A stretch of 64,000 bases of DNA from Salvelinus alpinus (Eukaryota > Chordata > Actinopteri > Salmoniformes > Salmonidae), in assembly GCF_045679555.1 (NCBI RefSeq), contig NC_092092.1, forward strand, positions 6,474,653 through 6,538,652. Direction: 5' to 3'. Positions 1 through 13,512 of this stretch are shown piece by piece. Every line of letters starts with the position of its first letter. Position 1 is the stretch's first letter. Under the pieces are notes generated by a model, which was not told the origin of the DNA, made no database searches, and worked only from the letters and a program-made list of their open reading frames with translations. The position numbers and the translations under genes were made by a program.

Positions 1-573
1 AGGAGAAAGAGGAGGAGAGGGGAGAGAGGAGAGGGGAGAGAGGAGAAAGAGGAGGAGAGGGGAGAGAGGAGAGGGGAGAGAGGAGAAAGAGGAGGAGAGG
101 GGAGAGAGGAGAGGGGAGAAAGAGGAGGAGAGGGGAGAGAGGAGAGGGGAGAGAGGAGAAAGAGGAGGAGAGGGGAGAGAGGAGAGGGGAGAGAGGAGAA
201 AGAGGAGGAGAGGGGAGAGAGGAGAGGGGAGAGGAGAGGGGAGAGAGGAGAAAGAGGAGGAGAGGGGAGAGAGGAGAGGGGAGAGAGGAGAGGGGAGAGA
301 GGAGAAAGAGGAGGAGAGGGGAGAAAGAGGAGGAGAGGGGAGAGAGGAGAGAGGAGAGGGGAGAGGGGAGAGAGGAGAGAGGAGAGAGGAGAGAGGAGAG
401 AGGAGAGGGGAGAGAGGAGAGGGGAGAGAGGAGAGGGGCGAGGGGAGAGAGGAGAGGGGAGAGAGGAGAGGGGAGAGGAGAGGGGAGAGAGGAGAGAGGA
501 GAGGGGAGAGAGGAGGAGAGAAAGAGGAGGAGAGGGGAGAGAGGAGGAGAGGGGAGAGAGGAGAGGGGAGAGA
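1..573. repeat. Purine-only (GA-rich) tandem tract
   Basis: Mixtures of gagaggggagagag and gaaagaggaggagaggg run from the window edge; almost no pyrimidine occurs on the plus strand. The array continues beyond position 1. Long mirror-symmetric purine tracts of this kind can form triplex DNA. Confidence 0.95.
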
Positions 574-693
574 GCGGTAGGTGTTTAGAACATGGGTAGC
601 CAAGGGACTCCCAAATACACAGCTTCTGAAGACTTCAGCTTTTTCCCCTAAAAGTAGAGGAAGTATTTGCCCCACTTTTCAGAGTAGAGTTTA

Positions 694-1968
694 AGACAGC
701 ATGGGGCCCCTTCTCATAGAGACAGCACGGGGCCCCTTCTCATAGAGACAGCACGGGGCCCCTTCTCATAGAGACAGCACGGGGCCCCTTCTCATAGAGA
801 CAGCACGGGGCCCCTTCTCATAGAGACAGCACGGGGCCCCTTCTCATAGAGACAGCCAGGGGCCCCTTCTCATAGAGACAGCACGGGGCCCCTTCTCATA
901 GAGACAGCACGGGGCCCCTTCTCATAGAGACAGCACAGGGGCCCTTCTCATAGAGACAGCACAGGGCCCCTTCTCATAGAGACAGCACAGGGGCCCCTTC
1001 TCAAAGAGACAGCACAGGGGCCCTTCTCATAGAGACAGCACGGGGCCCCTTCTCATAGAGACAGCACGGGGCCCCTTCTCATAGAGACAGCACGGGGCCC
1101 CTTCTCATAGAGACAGCACGGGGCCCCTTCTCATAGAGACAGCACAGGGCCCCTTCTCATAGAGACAGCACAGGGCCCCTTCTCATAGAGACAGCACAGG
1201 GCCCCTTCTCATAGAGACAGCACAGGGGCCCCTTCTCAAAGAGACAGCACGGGGCCCCTTCTCATAGAGACAGCACGGGGCCCCTTCTCAAAGAGACAGC
1301 ACGGGGGCCCTTCTCATAGAGACAGCACGGGGCCCCTTCTCATAGAGACAGCACGGGGCCCCTTCTCATAGAGACAGCACGGGGCCCCTTCTCATAGAGA
1401 CAGCACGGGGCCCCTTCTCATAGAGACAGCACGGGGCCCCTTCTCATAGAGACAGCACGGGGCCCCTTCTCATAGAGACAGCCAGGGGCCCCTTCTCATA
1501 GAGACAGCACGGGGCCCCTTCTCATAGAGACAGCACAGGGGCCCTTCTCATAGAGACAGCACAGGGCCCCTTCTCATAGAGACAGCACAGGGGCCCCTTC
1601 TCATAGAGACAGCACAGGGGCCCCTTCTCAAAGAGACAGCACAGGGGCCCTTCTCATAGAGACAGCACGGGGCCCCTTCTCATAGAGACAGCACGGGGCC
1701 CCTTCTCATAGAGACAGCACGGGGCCCCTTCTCATAGAGACAGCACGGGGCCCCTTCTCATAGAGACAGCACAGGGCCCCTTCTCATAGAGACAGCACAG
1801 GGGCCCTTCTCATAGAGACAGCATGGGGCCCCTTCTCAAAGAGACAGCACGGGGCCCCTTCTCATAGAGACAGCATGGGGCCCCTTCTCAAAGAGACAGC
1901 ACGGGGCCCCTTCTCATAGAGACAGCACGGGGCCCCTTCTCATAGAGACAGCACGGGGCCCCTTCTCA
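694..1968. repeat. 26-bp minisatellite with GGGGCCCC core, about 49 copies
   Basis: Unit agacagcacggggcccctt followed by ctcatag, tandem with few variants (cacagggg, ctcaaag, gccagggg). Variant units recur in the same order in two places (from about 840 and again from about 1480), suggesting a block duplication of about 640 bp inside the array. Confidence 0.95.
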
Positions 1969-2323
1969 CAGCCCTCTCTAACTCTTGAAACAAGTAGCCG
2001 ACCTGCCCCCAGCTCTGCTGGTCTCCCTCACCCTGCAGAGAGCAGTGGTGGAGGATAGGTCTCCATAGTTTACAGGCCCCTCTGTTTGCGCCTCTGGAGA
2101 GCTCCAGTTACATGCCACACCCAGTGACCTCTGATTGGAACATTTGACCACCCATCACCACCTATGACCCTGCATCTCCTCAGGGCATCTGAACGAGGAG
2201 CTCTCTGTTAAAATCCTTTGCCCTGAACACCAACGTCTTCATGTTTCTATTCCATGGATAAGAGTTTCCATCGTATTAGCCATAAGGAGTAACATAAAAA
2301 GATGATGTCCTACACTGAGTAAC
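1969..2323. other. Unique spacer, no gene seen
   Basis: Non-repetitive sequence between two arrays. No exon, RNA gene or recognisable transposon was seen. Confidence 0.6.
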
Positions 2324-3757
2324 CTCTCTCCCCCTCGCTTCCCTCTGTCTCTCCCCCTCGCTTCCCTCTGTCTCTCCCCCTCGCTTCCCTCTGTCTCTCC
2401 CCCTCGCTTCCCTCTGTCTCTCCCCCTCGCTTCCCTCTGTCTCTCCCCCTCGCTTCCCTCTGTCTCTCCCCCTCGCTTCCCTCTGTCTCTCCCCCTCGCT
2501 TCCCTCTGTCTCTCCCCCTCGCTTCCCTCTGTCTCTCCCCCTCGCTTCCCTCTGTCTCTCCCCGTTTCTCCCCCTCACTTCCCTCGGTCTCTCCCCCTCG
2601 CTTCCCTCTGTCTCTCCCCCTCGCTTCCCTCTGTCTCTCCCCCTCGCTTCCCTCTGTCTCTCCCCCTCGCTTCCCTCTGTCTCTCCCCCTCGCTTCCCTC
2701 TGTCTCTCCCCCTCGCTTCCCTCTGTCTCTCCCCCTCGCTTCCCTCTGTCTCTCCCCCTCGCTTCCCTCTGTCTCTCCCCGTTTCTCCCCCTCGCTTCCC
2801 TCTGTCTCTCCCCCTCGCTTCCCTCTGTCTCTCCCCCTCGCTTCCCTCTGTCTCTCCCCCTCGCTTCCCTCTGTCTCTCCCCCTCGCTTCCCTCTGTCTC
2901 TCCCCCTCGCTTCCCTCTGTCTCTCCCCGTTTCTCCCCCTCGCTTCCCTCTGTCTCTCCCCCTCGCTTCCCTCTGTCTCTCCCCCTCGCTTCCCTCTGTC
3001 TCTCCCCCTCGCTTCCCTCTGTCTCTCCCCCTCGCTTCCCTCTGTCTCTCCCCGTTTCTCCCCCTCGCTTCCCTCTGTCTCTCCCCCTCGCTTCCCTCTG
3101 TCTCTCCCCCTCGCTTCCCTCTGTCTCTCCCCCTCGCTTCCCTCTGTCTCTCCCCCTCGCTTCCCTCTGTCTCTCCCCCTCGCTTCCCTCTGTCTCTCCC
3201 CGTTTCTCCCCCTCGCTTCCCTCTGTCTCTCCCCCTCGCTTCCCTCTGTCTCTCCCCCTCGCTTCCCTCTGTCTCTCCCCCTCGCTTCCCTCTGTCTCTC
3301 CCCCTCGCTTCCCTCTGTCTCTCCCCCTCGCTTCCCTCTGTCTCTCCCCCTCGCTTCCCTCTGTCTCTCCCCCTCGCTTCCCTCTGTCTCTCCCCGTTTC
3401 TCCCCCTCGCTTCCCTCTGTCTCTCCCCCTCGCTTCCCTCTGTCTCTCCCCCTCGCTTCCCTCTGTCTCTCCCCCTCGCTTCCCTCTGTCTCTCCCCCTC
3501 GCTTCCCTCTGTCTCTCCCCCTCGCTTCCCTCTGTCTCTCCCCCTCGCTTCCCTCTGTCTCTCCCCGTTTCTCCCCCTCGCTTCCCTCTGTCTCTCCCCC
3601 TCGCTTCCCTCTGTCTCTCCCCCTCGCTTCCCTCTGTCTCTCCCCCTCGCTTCCCTCTGTCTCTCCCCCTCGCTTCCCTCTGTCTCTCCCCCTCGCTTCC
3701 CTCTGTCTCTCCCCCTCGCTTCCCTCTGTCTCTCCCCCTCGCTTCCCTCTGTCTCCC
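2324..3757. repeat. 23-bp pyrimidine-rich minisatellite, about 62 copies
   Basis: Unit tctccccctcgcttccctct plus gtc. A shortened variant with ctccccgtttctccccct interrupts at about 2562, 2779, 2928, 3052, 3200, 3394 and 3566. The unit has no stop in any frame on the minus strand, so a 577-codon frame runs through it; this is not a gene. Confidence 0.95.
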
Positions 3758-4228
3758 CCCGGTATTTTCTCTCTCCTCTAGATGACTCATGAAAACCTCC
3801 TCTCTATCCCTCTGTCTCCACCCTCTTTTCCCTCTGTCCCCCCCCCCGGTATTTCCTCTCTCCTTAAGATGACTCATCAGCTCCTCTTCCACTACTCTCC
3901 CCTCAAAAAGAAAAACAGGGAGTAGATTATTTACACAAGGTAATAATTCAACATTTGCTCTTCTTAGTCTCTTCCGGAAGAAAAACCCATTCACAAAAGT
4001 CCTCTTCATCCCCCTTTGATGTTAGCCAATTGGACGGGATGAGTGCCCTAATATCCCCATCAAGTGATTCCACAGAAAGAACAAGCCGCCGTTAATCAAT
4101 GGCTAGATTGGATTGGTCTTGTTGACACGCTTGCCGGTCGGTAACGACTAATGGTAGTGGTCCATTAGTCCTCCGGGTGTCTGAGTGCCACACAGAGGTA
4201 ATTCAACTCTAATGACCACCCTGACACC
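3758..4228. other. Spacer with partial repeat edge, no gene seen
   Basis: The first 120 bp are diverged relatives of the preceding array, with two copies of a ggtatttcctctctcc-type segment. The rest is unique and holds no recognisable gene. Confidence 0.5.
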
Positions 4229-7200
4229 CACTCCCCCCTCCTTCTGGCCTAGCGAGACACCCACTCCCCTCTCCTTCTGGCCTAGCGAGCCACCCACTCC
4301 CCTCTCCTTCTGGCCTAGCACACCACCCACTCCCCTCTCCTTCTCGCCTAGCGAGCCACCCACTCCCCTCTCCTTCTGGCCTAGCGAGCCACCCACTCCC
4401 CTCTCCTTCTGGCCTAGCGAGCCACCCACTCCCCTCTCCTTCTGGCCTAGCGAGCCACCCACTCCCCTCTCCTTCGGGCCTAGCGAGCCACCCACTCCCC
4501 TCTCCTTCGGGCCTAGCGAGCCACCCACTCCCCTCTCCTTCTGGCCTAGCGAGCCACCCACTCCCCTCTCCTTCTGGCCTAGCAAGCCACCCACTCCCCT
4601 CTCCTTCTGGCCTAGCGAGCCACCCACTCCCCTCTCCTTCTGGCCTAGCGAGCCACCCACTCCCCTCTCCTTCTGGCCTAGCGAGCCACCCACTCCCCTC
4701 TCCTTCGGGCCTAGCGAGCCACCCACTCCCCTCTCCTTCTGGCCTAGCGAGCCACCCACTCCCCTCTCCTTCTGGCCTAGCGAGCCACCCACTCCGCTCT
4801 CCTTCTTGCCTAGCGAGCCACCCACTCCCCTCTCCTTCTGGCCTAGCGAGCCACCCACTCCCCTCTCCTTCTGGCCTAGCGAGGCACCCACTCCCCTCTC
4901 CTTCTGGCCTAGCGAGCCACCCACTCCCCTCTCCTTCTGGCCTAGCACGCCACCCACTCCCCTCTCCTTCTGGCCTAGCGAGCCACCCACTCCCCTCTCC
5001 TTCTGGCCTAGCGAGCCACCCACTCCCCTCTCCTTCTGGCCTAGCGAGCCACCCACTCCCCTCTCCTTCTGGCCTAGCGAGCCACCCACTCCCCTCTCCT
5101 TCTGGCCTAGCGAGCCACCCACTCCCCTCTCCTTCTGGCCTAGCGAGCCACCCACTCCCCTCTCCTTCTGGCCTAGCGAGCCACCCACTCCCCTCTCCTT
5201 CTGGCCTAGCGAGCCACCCACTCCCCTCTCCTTCTGGCCTAGCACGCCACCCCAACACCCACTCCCCTCTCCTTCTGGCCTAGCGAGCCACCCACTCCCC
5301 TCTCCTTCTGGCCTAGCGAGCCACCCACTCCCCTCTCCTTCTGGCCTAGCGAGCCACCCACTCCCCTCTCCTTCGGGCCTAGCACGCCACCCACTCCCCT
5401 CTCCTTCTGGCCTAGCGAGCCACCCACTCCCCTCTCCTTCTGGCCTAGCGAGCCACCCACTCCCCTCTCCTTCTGGCCTAGCGAGGCACCCACTCCCCTC
5501 TCCTTCTGGCCTAGCGAGGCACCCACTCCCCTCTCCTTCTGGCCTAGCACGCCACCCACTCCCCTCTCCTTCTGGCCTAGCACGCCACCCACTCCCCTCT
5601 CCTTCTGGCCTAGCGAGCCACCCACTCCCCTCTCCTTCTGGCCTAGCGAGGCACCCACTCCCCTCTCCTTCTGGCCTAGCGAGGCACCCACTCCCCTCTC
5701 CTTCTGGCCTAGCGAGGCACCCACTCCCCTCTCCTTCTCGCCTAGTGCGCTACCCACTCCCCTCTCCTTCTGGCCTAGCGAGCCACCCACTCCCCTCTCC
5801 TTCTGGCCTAGCGAGCCACCCACTCCCCTCTCCTTCTGGCCTAGCGAGGCACCCACTCCCCTCTCCTTCTGGCCTAGCACGCCACCCACTCCCCTCTCCT
5901 TCTGGCCTAGCACGCCACCCACTCCCCTCTCCTTCTGGCCTAGCGAGCCACCCACTCACCTCTCCTTCTGGCCTAGCGAGCCACCCACTCCCCTCTCCTT
6001 CTGGCCTAGCACGCCACCCCAACACCCACTCCCCTCTCCTTCTGGCCTAGCGAGCCACCCACTCCCCTCTCCTTCTGGCCTAGCGAGACACCCACTCCCC
6101 TCTCCTTCGGGCCTAGCACGCCACCCACTCCCCTCTCCTTCGGGCCTAGCACGCCACCCACTCCCCTCTCCTTCTGGCCTAGCATGCCACCCACTCCCTT
6201 CTCCTTCTGGCCTAGCGAGCCACCCACTCCCCTCTCCTTCTGGCCTAGCGAGGCACCCACTCCCCTCTCCTTCTGGCCTACCGAGGCACCCACTCCCCTC
6301 TCCTTCTGGCCTAGCACGCCACCCACTCCCCTCTCCTTCTGGCCTAGCACGCCACCCACTCCCCTCTCCTTCTGGCCTAGCGAGCCACCCACTCCCCTCT
6401 CCTTCTGGCCTAGCGAGGCACCCACTCCCCTCTCCTTCTCGCCTAGTGCGCTACCCACTCCCCTCTCCTTCTGGCCTAGCGAGCCACCCACTCCCCTCTC
6501 CTTCTGGCCTAGCGAGGCACCCACTCCCCTCTCCTTCTCGCCTAGTGCGCTACCCACTCCCCTCTCCTTCTGGCCTAGCGAGCCACCCACTCCCCTCTCC
6601 TTCTGGCCTAGCGAGGCACCCACTCCCCTCTCCTTCTGGCCTAGCACGCCACCCCAACACCCACTCCCCTCTCCTTCTCGCCTAGTGCGCTACCCACTCC
6701 CCTCTCCTTCTGGCCTAGCACGCCACCCACTCCCCTCTCCTTCTGGCCTAGCGAGCCACCCACTCCCATCTCCTTCTGGCCTAGCACGCCACCCACTCCC
6801 CTCTCCTTCTGGCCTAGCGAGCCACCCACTCCCCTCTCCTTCTGGCCTAGCGAGCCACCCACTCCCCTCTCCTTCTGGCCTAGCGAGCCACCCACTCCCC
6901 TCTCCTTCTGGCCTAGCGAGCCACCCACTCCCCTCTCCTTCTGGCCTAGCACGCCACCCCAACACCCACTCCCCTCTCCTTCTGGCCTAGCGAGCCACCC
7001 ACTCCCCTCTCCTTCTGGCCTAGCACGCCACCCACTCCCCTCTCCTTCTGGCCTAGCACGCCACCCACTCCCCTCTCCTTCTAGCCTAGCACGCCACCCA
7101 CTCCCCTCTCCTTCTGGCCTAGCGAGCCACCCACTCCCATCTCCTTCTGGCCTAGCGAGGCACCCACTCCCCTCTCCTTCTGGCCTAGCGAGCCACCCAC

Positions 7201-10200
7201 TCCCCTCTCCTTCTGGCCTAGCGAGCCACCCACTCCCCTCTCCTTCTGGCCTAGCGAGCCACCCACTCCCCTCTCCTTCTGGCCTAGCACGCCAACCCAC
7301 TCCCCTCTCCTTCTGGCCTAGCGAGCCACCCACTCCCCTCTCCTTCTGGCCTAGCACGCCACCCAATCCCCTCTCCTTCTGGCCTAGCGAGCCACCCACT
7401 CCCCTCTCCTTCTGGCCTAGCGAGCCACCCACTCCCCTCTCCTTCTGGCCTAGCGAGCCACCCACTCCCCTCTCCTTCTGGCCTAGCGAGCCACCCACTC
7501 CCCTCTCTTTCTGGCCTAGCACGCCACCCGAACACCCACTCCCCTCTCCTTCTGGCCTAGCGAGCCACCCACTCCCCTCTCCTTCTGGCCTAGCGAGGCA
7601 CCCACTCCCCTCTCCTTCTGGCCTAGCACGCCACCCCAACACCCACTCCCCTCTCCTTCTGGCCTAGCGCGCCACCCACTCCCCTCTCCTTCTGGCCTAG
7701 CGCGCCACCCACTCCCCTCTACTACTGGCCTAGCGAGCCACCCACTCCCCTCTCCTACTGGCCTAGCGAGCCACCCACTCCCCTCTCCTTCTGGCCTAGC
7801 GGGCCACCCACTCCCCTCTCCTTCTGGCCTAGCGAGCCACCCACTCCCCTCTCCTTCTGGCCTAGCGAGCCACCCACTCCCCTCTCCTTCTGGCCTAGCA
7901 CACCACCCACCCCGCTCTCCTTCTTGCCTAGCACGCCACCCACTCCCCTCTCCTTCTCGCCTAGCGAACCACCCACTCCCCTCTCCTTCTGGCCTAGCGG
8001 GCCACCCACTCCCCTCTCCTTCTGGCCTAGCGAGCCACCCACTCCCCTCTCCTTCTGGCCTAGCGAGCCACCCACTCCCCTCTCCTTCTCGCCTAGCGAG
8101 CCACCCACTCCCCTCTCCTTCTGGCCTATCCCAACACCCACTCCCCTCTCCTTCTCGCCTAGCGAGCCACCCACTCCCCTCTCCTTCTGGCCTAGCACGC
8201 CACCCACTCCCCTCTCCTTCTGGCCTAGCACGCCACCCACTCCCCTCTCCTTCTGGCCTAGCACGCCACCCACTCCCCTCTCCTTCTGGCCTAGCGAGCC
8301 ACCCACTCCCATCTCCTTCTGGCCTAGCGAGGCACCCACTCCCCTCTCCTTCTGGCCTAGCGAGCCACCCACTCCCCTCTCCTTCTGGCCTAGCGAGCCA
8401 CCCACTCCCCTCTCCTTCTGGCCTAGCGAGCCACCCACTCCTCTCCTTCTGGCCTAGCACGCCACCCCAACACCCACTCCCCTCTCCTTCTGGCCTAGCG
8501 AGCCACCCACTCCCCTCTCCTTCTGGCCTAGCACGCCACCCACTCCCCTCTCCTTCTGGCCTAGCACGCCACCCACTCCCCTCTCCCTCTGGCCTAGCAC
8601 GCCACCCACTCCCCTCTCCTTCTGGCCTAGCACGCCACCCACTCCCCTCTCCTTCTGGCCTAGCGAGCCACCCACTCCCATCTCCTTCTGGCCTAGCACG
8701 CCACCCCAACACCCACTCCCCTCTCCTTCTGGCCTAGCGAGCCACCCACTCCCCTCTCCTTCTGGCCTAGCGAGGCACCCACTCCCCTCTCCTTCTGGCC
8801 TAGCACGCCACCCCAACACCCACTCCCCTCTCCTTCTGGCCTAGCGCGCCACCCACTCCCCTCTCCTTCTGGCCTAGCGCGCCACCCACTCCCCTCTCCT
8901 ACTGGCCTAGCGAGCCACCCACTCCCCTCTCCTACTGGCCTAGCGAGCCACCCACTCCCCTCTCCTTCTGGCCTAGCGGGCCACCCACTCCCCTCTCCTT
9001 CTGGCCTAGCGAGCCACCCACTCCCCTCTCCTTCTGGCCTAGCGAGCCACCCACTCCCCTCTCCTTCTGGCCTAGCACACCACCCACTCCGCTCTCCTTC
9101 TTGCCTAGCACGCCACCCACTCCCCTCTCCTTCTCGCCTAGCGAACCACCCACTCCCCTCTCCTTCTGGCCTAGCGGGCCACCCACTCCCCTCTCCTTCT
9201 GGCCTAGCGAGCCACCCACTCCCCTCTCCTTCTGGCCTAGCGAGCCACCCACTCACCTCTCCTTCTGGCCTAGCGCGCCACCCACTCCCCTCTCCTTCTG
9301 GCCTATCCCAACACCCACTCCCCTCTCCTTCTGGCCTAGCGAGCCACCCACTCCCCTCTCCTTCTGGCCTAGCGAGCCACCCACTCACCTCTCCTTCTTG
9401 CCTAGCACGCCACCCACTCCCCTCTCCTTCTGGCCTATCCCAACACCCACTCCCCTCTCCTTCTGGCCTAGCGAGCCACCCACTCCCCTCTCCTTCTGGC
9501 CTAGCGAGCCACCCACTCACCTCTCCTTCTGGCCTAGCGCGCCACCCACTCCCCTCTCCTTCTGGCCTATCCCAACACCCACTCCCCTCTCCTTCTGGCC
9601 TAGCGAGCCACCCACTCCCCTCTCCTTCTGGCCTAGCGAGCCACCCACTCCCCTCTCCTTCTCGCCTAGCAAGCCACCCACTCCCCTCTCCTTCTGGCCT
9701 ATCCCAACACCCACTCCCCTCTCCTTCTCGCCTAGCGAGCCACCCACTCCCCTCTCCTTCTGGCCTAGCGAGCCACCCACTCACCTCTCCTTCTGGCCTA
9801 GCGCGCCACCCACTCCCCTCTCCTTCTGGCCTAGCGAGCCACCCCAACACCCACTCCCCTCTCCTTCTGGCCTAGCACGCCACCCACTCCCCTCTCCTTC
9901 TGGCCTAGCGAGCCACCCACTCCCCTCTCCTTCTGGCCTAGCGAGCCACCCACTCCCCTCTCCTTCTGGCCTAGCGAGCCACCCACTCCCCTCTCCTTCT
10001 GGCCTAGCGAGCCACCCACTCCCCTCTCCTTCTGGCCTAGCGAGCCACCCACTCCCCTCTCCTTCTGGCCTAGCGCGCCACCCACTCCCCTCTCCTTCTG
10101 GCCTAGCGCGCCACCCACTCCCCTCTCCTTCTCGCTTAGCGAGACACCCACTCCCCTCTCCTTCTGGCCTAGCGAGCCACCCACTCCCCTCTCCTTCTGG

Positions 10201-10675
10201 CCTAGCGAGCCACTCACTCCCCTTCTCCTATAGCGAGCCACCCACTCCCCTCTCCTTCTGGCCTAGCACGCCACCCACTCCCCTCTCCTTCTGGCCTAGC
10301 GAGCCACCCACTCCCCTCTCCTTCTCGCTTAGCGAGCCACCCACTCCCCTCTCCTTCTGGCCTAGCACGCCACCCACTCCCCTCTCCTTCTCGCTTAGCG
10401 AGCCACCCACTCCCCTCTCCTTCTGGCCTAGCGAGCCACCCACTCCCCTCTCCTTCTGGCCTAGCGAGCCACCCACTCCCCTCTCCTTCTGGCCTAGCGA
10501 GCCACCCACTCCCCTCTCCTTCTGGCCTAGCGAGCCACCCACTCCCCTCTCCTTCTGGCCTAGCGAGCCACCCACTCCCCTCTCCTTCTTGCTTAGCGAG
10601 ACACCCACTCCCCTCTCCTTCTCGCCTAGCGAGCCACCCACTCCCCTCTCCTTCTCGCCTAGCGAGCCACCCCGG
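4229..10675. repeat. 33-bp minisatellite, about 195 copies (6.4 kb)
   Basis: Unit cacccactcccctctccttc then tggcctagcgagc. Variants differ mainly at the last bases (gagcc, gaggc, cacgcc, gcgcc, gggcc) and by an 8-bp insertion (ccaacacc). Because 33 is a multiple of three and most copies lack stops, several frames on both strands stay open for hundreds of codons, with PTPLSFWPSEP-type repeats; none has a splice or start context. A run of variants near 7,664-8,000 recurs at about 8,840-9,180. Confidence 0.97.
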
Positions 10676-10794
10676 CTTTTTAATTGCCTCGTTTGTGTTT
10701 AAACAGCTTACAAATCACAAGGTCACTAGGAAAGGAAGGACAACATGATCAAACGTTCCGTCGCCAATCAGTGGAGGAGAAACGGCAAATCGCT

Positions 10795-10892
10795 AATCCT
10801 CCCTCTCTCTCTCTCCTTTCCTCTCTCCCTCTCCTCCTCTTCTCTCCCCTCCTCTCTTCTCTCCTCTCCTCTCTTCTCTCCTCTCCTCTCTC
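10795..10892. repeat. CT-rich simple repeat
   Basis: Runs of ctctctcctttcctctctcc and cctctcttctctcctctcct between two arrays. Confidence 0.85.
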
Positions 10893-10992
10893 AGGGAGTA
10901 GGGGACACTGTAAAGGATCAGGTAATTATCTCAGCTCCAAATACAGGGATAGGCACATCTGAAGAGGGCCAAGCAGCTCCATCTAGTAACAC

Positions 10993-11461
<469 letters not shown>

Positions 11462-13290
11462 CATAGGGCATACAGGGGAGAGCGAGGTCATAGGGCATAC
11501 AGGGGAGAGCGAGGTCATAGGTCATACAGGGGAGAGCGAGGTCATAGGGCATACAGGGGAGAGCGAGGTCATACAGGGGAGAGCGAGATCATAGGTCATA
11601 CAGGGGAGAGCGAGGTCATAGGTCATACAGGGGAGAGCGAGGTCATAGGTCATACAGGGGAGAGCGAGATCATAGGTCATACAGGGGAGAGCGAGGTCAT
11701 AGGGCATACAGGGGAGAGCGAGGTCATAGGTCATACAGGGGAGAGCGAGGTCATAGGTCATACAGGGGAGAGCGAGGTCATAGGTCATACAGGGGAGAGC
11801 GAGGTCATAGGGCATACAGGGGAGAGCGAGGTCATACAGGGGAGAGCGAGATCATAGGTCATACAGGGGAGAGCGAGGTCATAGGTCATACAGGGGAGAG
11901 CGAGGTCATACAGGGGAGAGCGAGATCATAGGTCATACAGGGGAGAGCGAGGTCATAGGTCATACAGGGGAGAGCGAGGTCATACAGGGGAGAGCGAGGT
12001 CATACAGGGGAGAGCGAGGTCATACAGGGGAGAGCGAGGTCATAGGGCATACAGGGGAGAGCGAGGTCATACAGGGGAGAGTGAGATCATAGGTCATACA
12101 GGGGAGAGCGAGGTCATACAGGGGAGAGCGAGATCATAGGTCATACAGGGGAGAGCGAGGTCATACAGGGGAGAGCGAGGTCATACAGGGGAGAGCGAGA
12201 TCATAGGGCATACAGGGGAGAGCGAGGTCATACAGGGGAGAGCGAGGTCATAGGTCATACAGGGGAGAGCGAGATCATAGGTCATACAGGGGAGAGCGAG
12301 ATCATACAGGGGAGAGCGAGATCATAGGTCATACAGGGGAGAGCGAGGTCATAGGTCATACAGGGGAGAGCGAGGTCATAGGGCATACAGGGGAGAGCGA
12401 GGTCATAGGTCATACAGGGGAGAGCGAGGTCATAGGTCATACAGGGGAGAGCGAGGTCATAGGTCATACAGGGGAGAGCGAGGTCATAGGGCATACAGGG
12501 GAGAGCGAGGTCATAGGTCATACAGGGGAGAGCGAGGTCATAGGTCATACAGGGGAGAGCGAGGTCATAGGGCATACAGGGGAGAGCGAGGTCATACAGG
12601 GGAGAGCGAGATCATAGGTCATACAGGGGAGAGCGAGGTCATAGGTCATACAGGGGAGAGCGAGGTCATACAGGGGAGAGCGAGATCATAGGTCATACAG
12701 GGGAGAGCGAGGTCATAGGTCATACAGGGGAGAGCGAGGTCATACAGGGGAGAGCGAGGTCATACAGGGGAGAGCGAGGTCATAGGGCATACAGGGGAGA
12801 GCGAGGTCATACAGGGGAGAGCGAGATCATAGGTCATACAGGGGAGAGCGAGGTCATACAGGGGAGAGCGAGGTCATACAGGGGAGAGCGAGATCATAGG
12901 TCATACAGGGGAGAGCGAGGTCATAGGGCATACAGGGGAGAGCGAGGTCATACAGGGGAGAGCGAGGTCATAGGTCATACAGGGGAGAGCGAGATCATAG
13001 GTCATACAGGGGAGAGCGAGATCATACAGGGGAGAGCGAGATCATAGGTCATACAGGGGAGAGCGAGGTCATAGGTCATACAGGGGAGAGCGAGGTCATA
13101 GGTCATACAGGGGAGAGCGAGATCATAGGTCATACAGGGGAGAGCGAGATCATAGGTCATACAGGGGAGAGCGAGATCATAGGTCATACAGGGGAGAGCG
13201 AGATCATAGGTCATACAGGGGAGAGCGAGATCATAGGTCATACAGGGGAGAGCGAGGTCATACAGGGGAGAGCGAGATCATAGGTCATAC
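11462..13290. repeat. Dimorphic 20/27-bp minisatellite (1.8 kb)
   Basis: Two unit types alternate irregularly: ggtcatacaggggagagcga (20 bp) and the same with ggtcata duplicated (27 bp). Blocks of unit order recur (around 11,811-12,060 and 12,570-12,790). Confidence 0.95.
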
Positions 13291-13500
13291 AGGGGACAAT
13301 GAGGTCATAGGTCATGCAAGGGAGAAAACAGCTTGGGGATGTGATGAAAGGAGGGGTTAGTCCCCAAATGGTGCCCTATTCCCTATAGCATGGGTATTCA
13401 ACTCTGACCCTACAGGGTCCGGAGCCTGCTGCTTCCCTACGGCGTCCGGACCCTGCTGCTTCCCTACGGCTTCCGGAGCCTGCTGCTTCTCTACGGGGTC
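13288..13500 (+). repeat. Segmental duplication copy 1
   Basis: Starts caggggacaatgaggtcata and contains half of the palindromic MITE-like repeat (gtccccaaatggtgccctat), then three to four 27-bp units of the tccggaccctgctgcttccc type. Nearly identical to 14455-14640. Confidence 0.9.
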
Positions 13501-13512
13501 CGGAGCCAAGTT

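Noticed and set aside
2276-4009. 577-codon minus-strand frame of charged GERQREARGRDRGK repeats
   Set aside because: The 23-bp unit lacks stops in all three phases of that strand; array artefact.
4185-10702. Long open frames (up to 621 codons) encoding proline-rich PTPLSFWPSEP or LGQKERGVGG repeats
   Set aside because: They exist on both strands and in several frames at once because the 33-bp unit is a multiple of three with few stops. No start context, splice sites or non-repeat domain.
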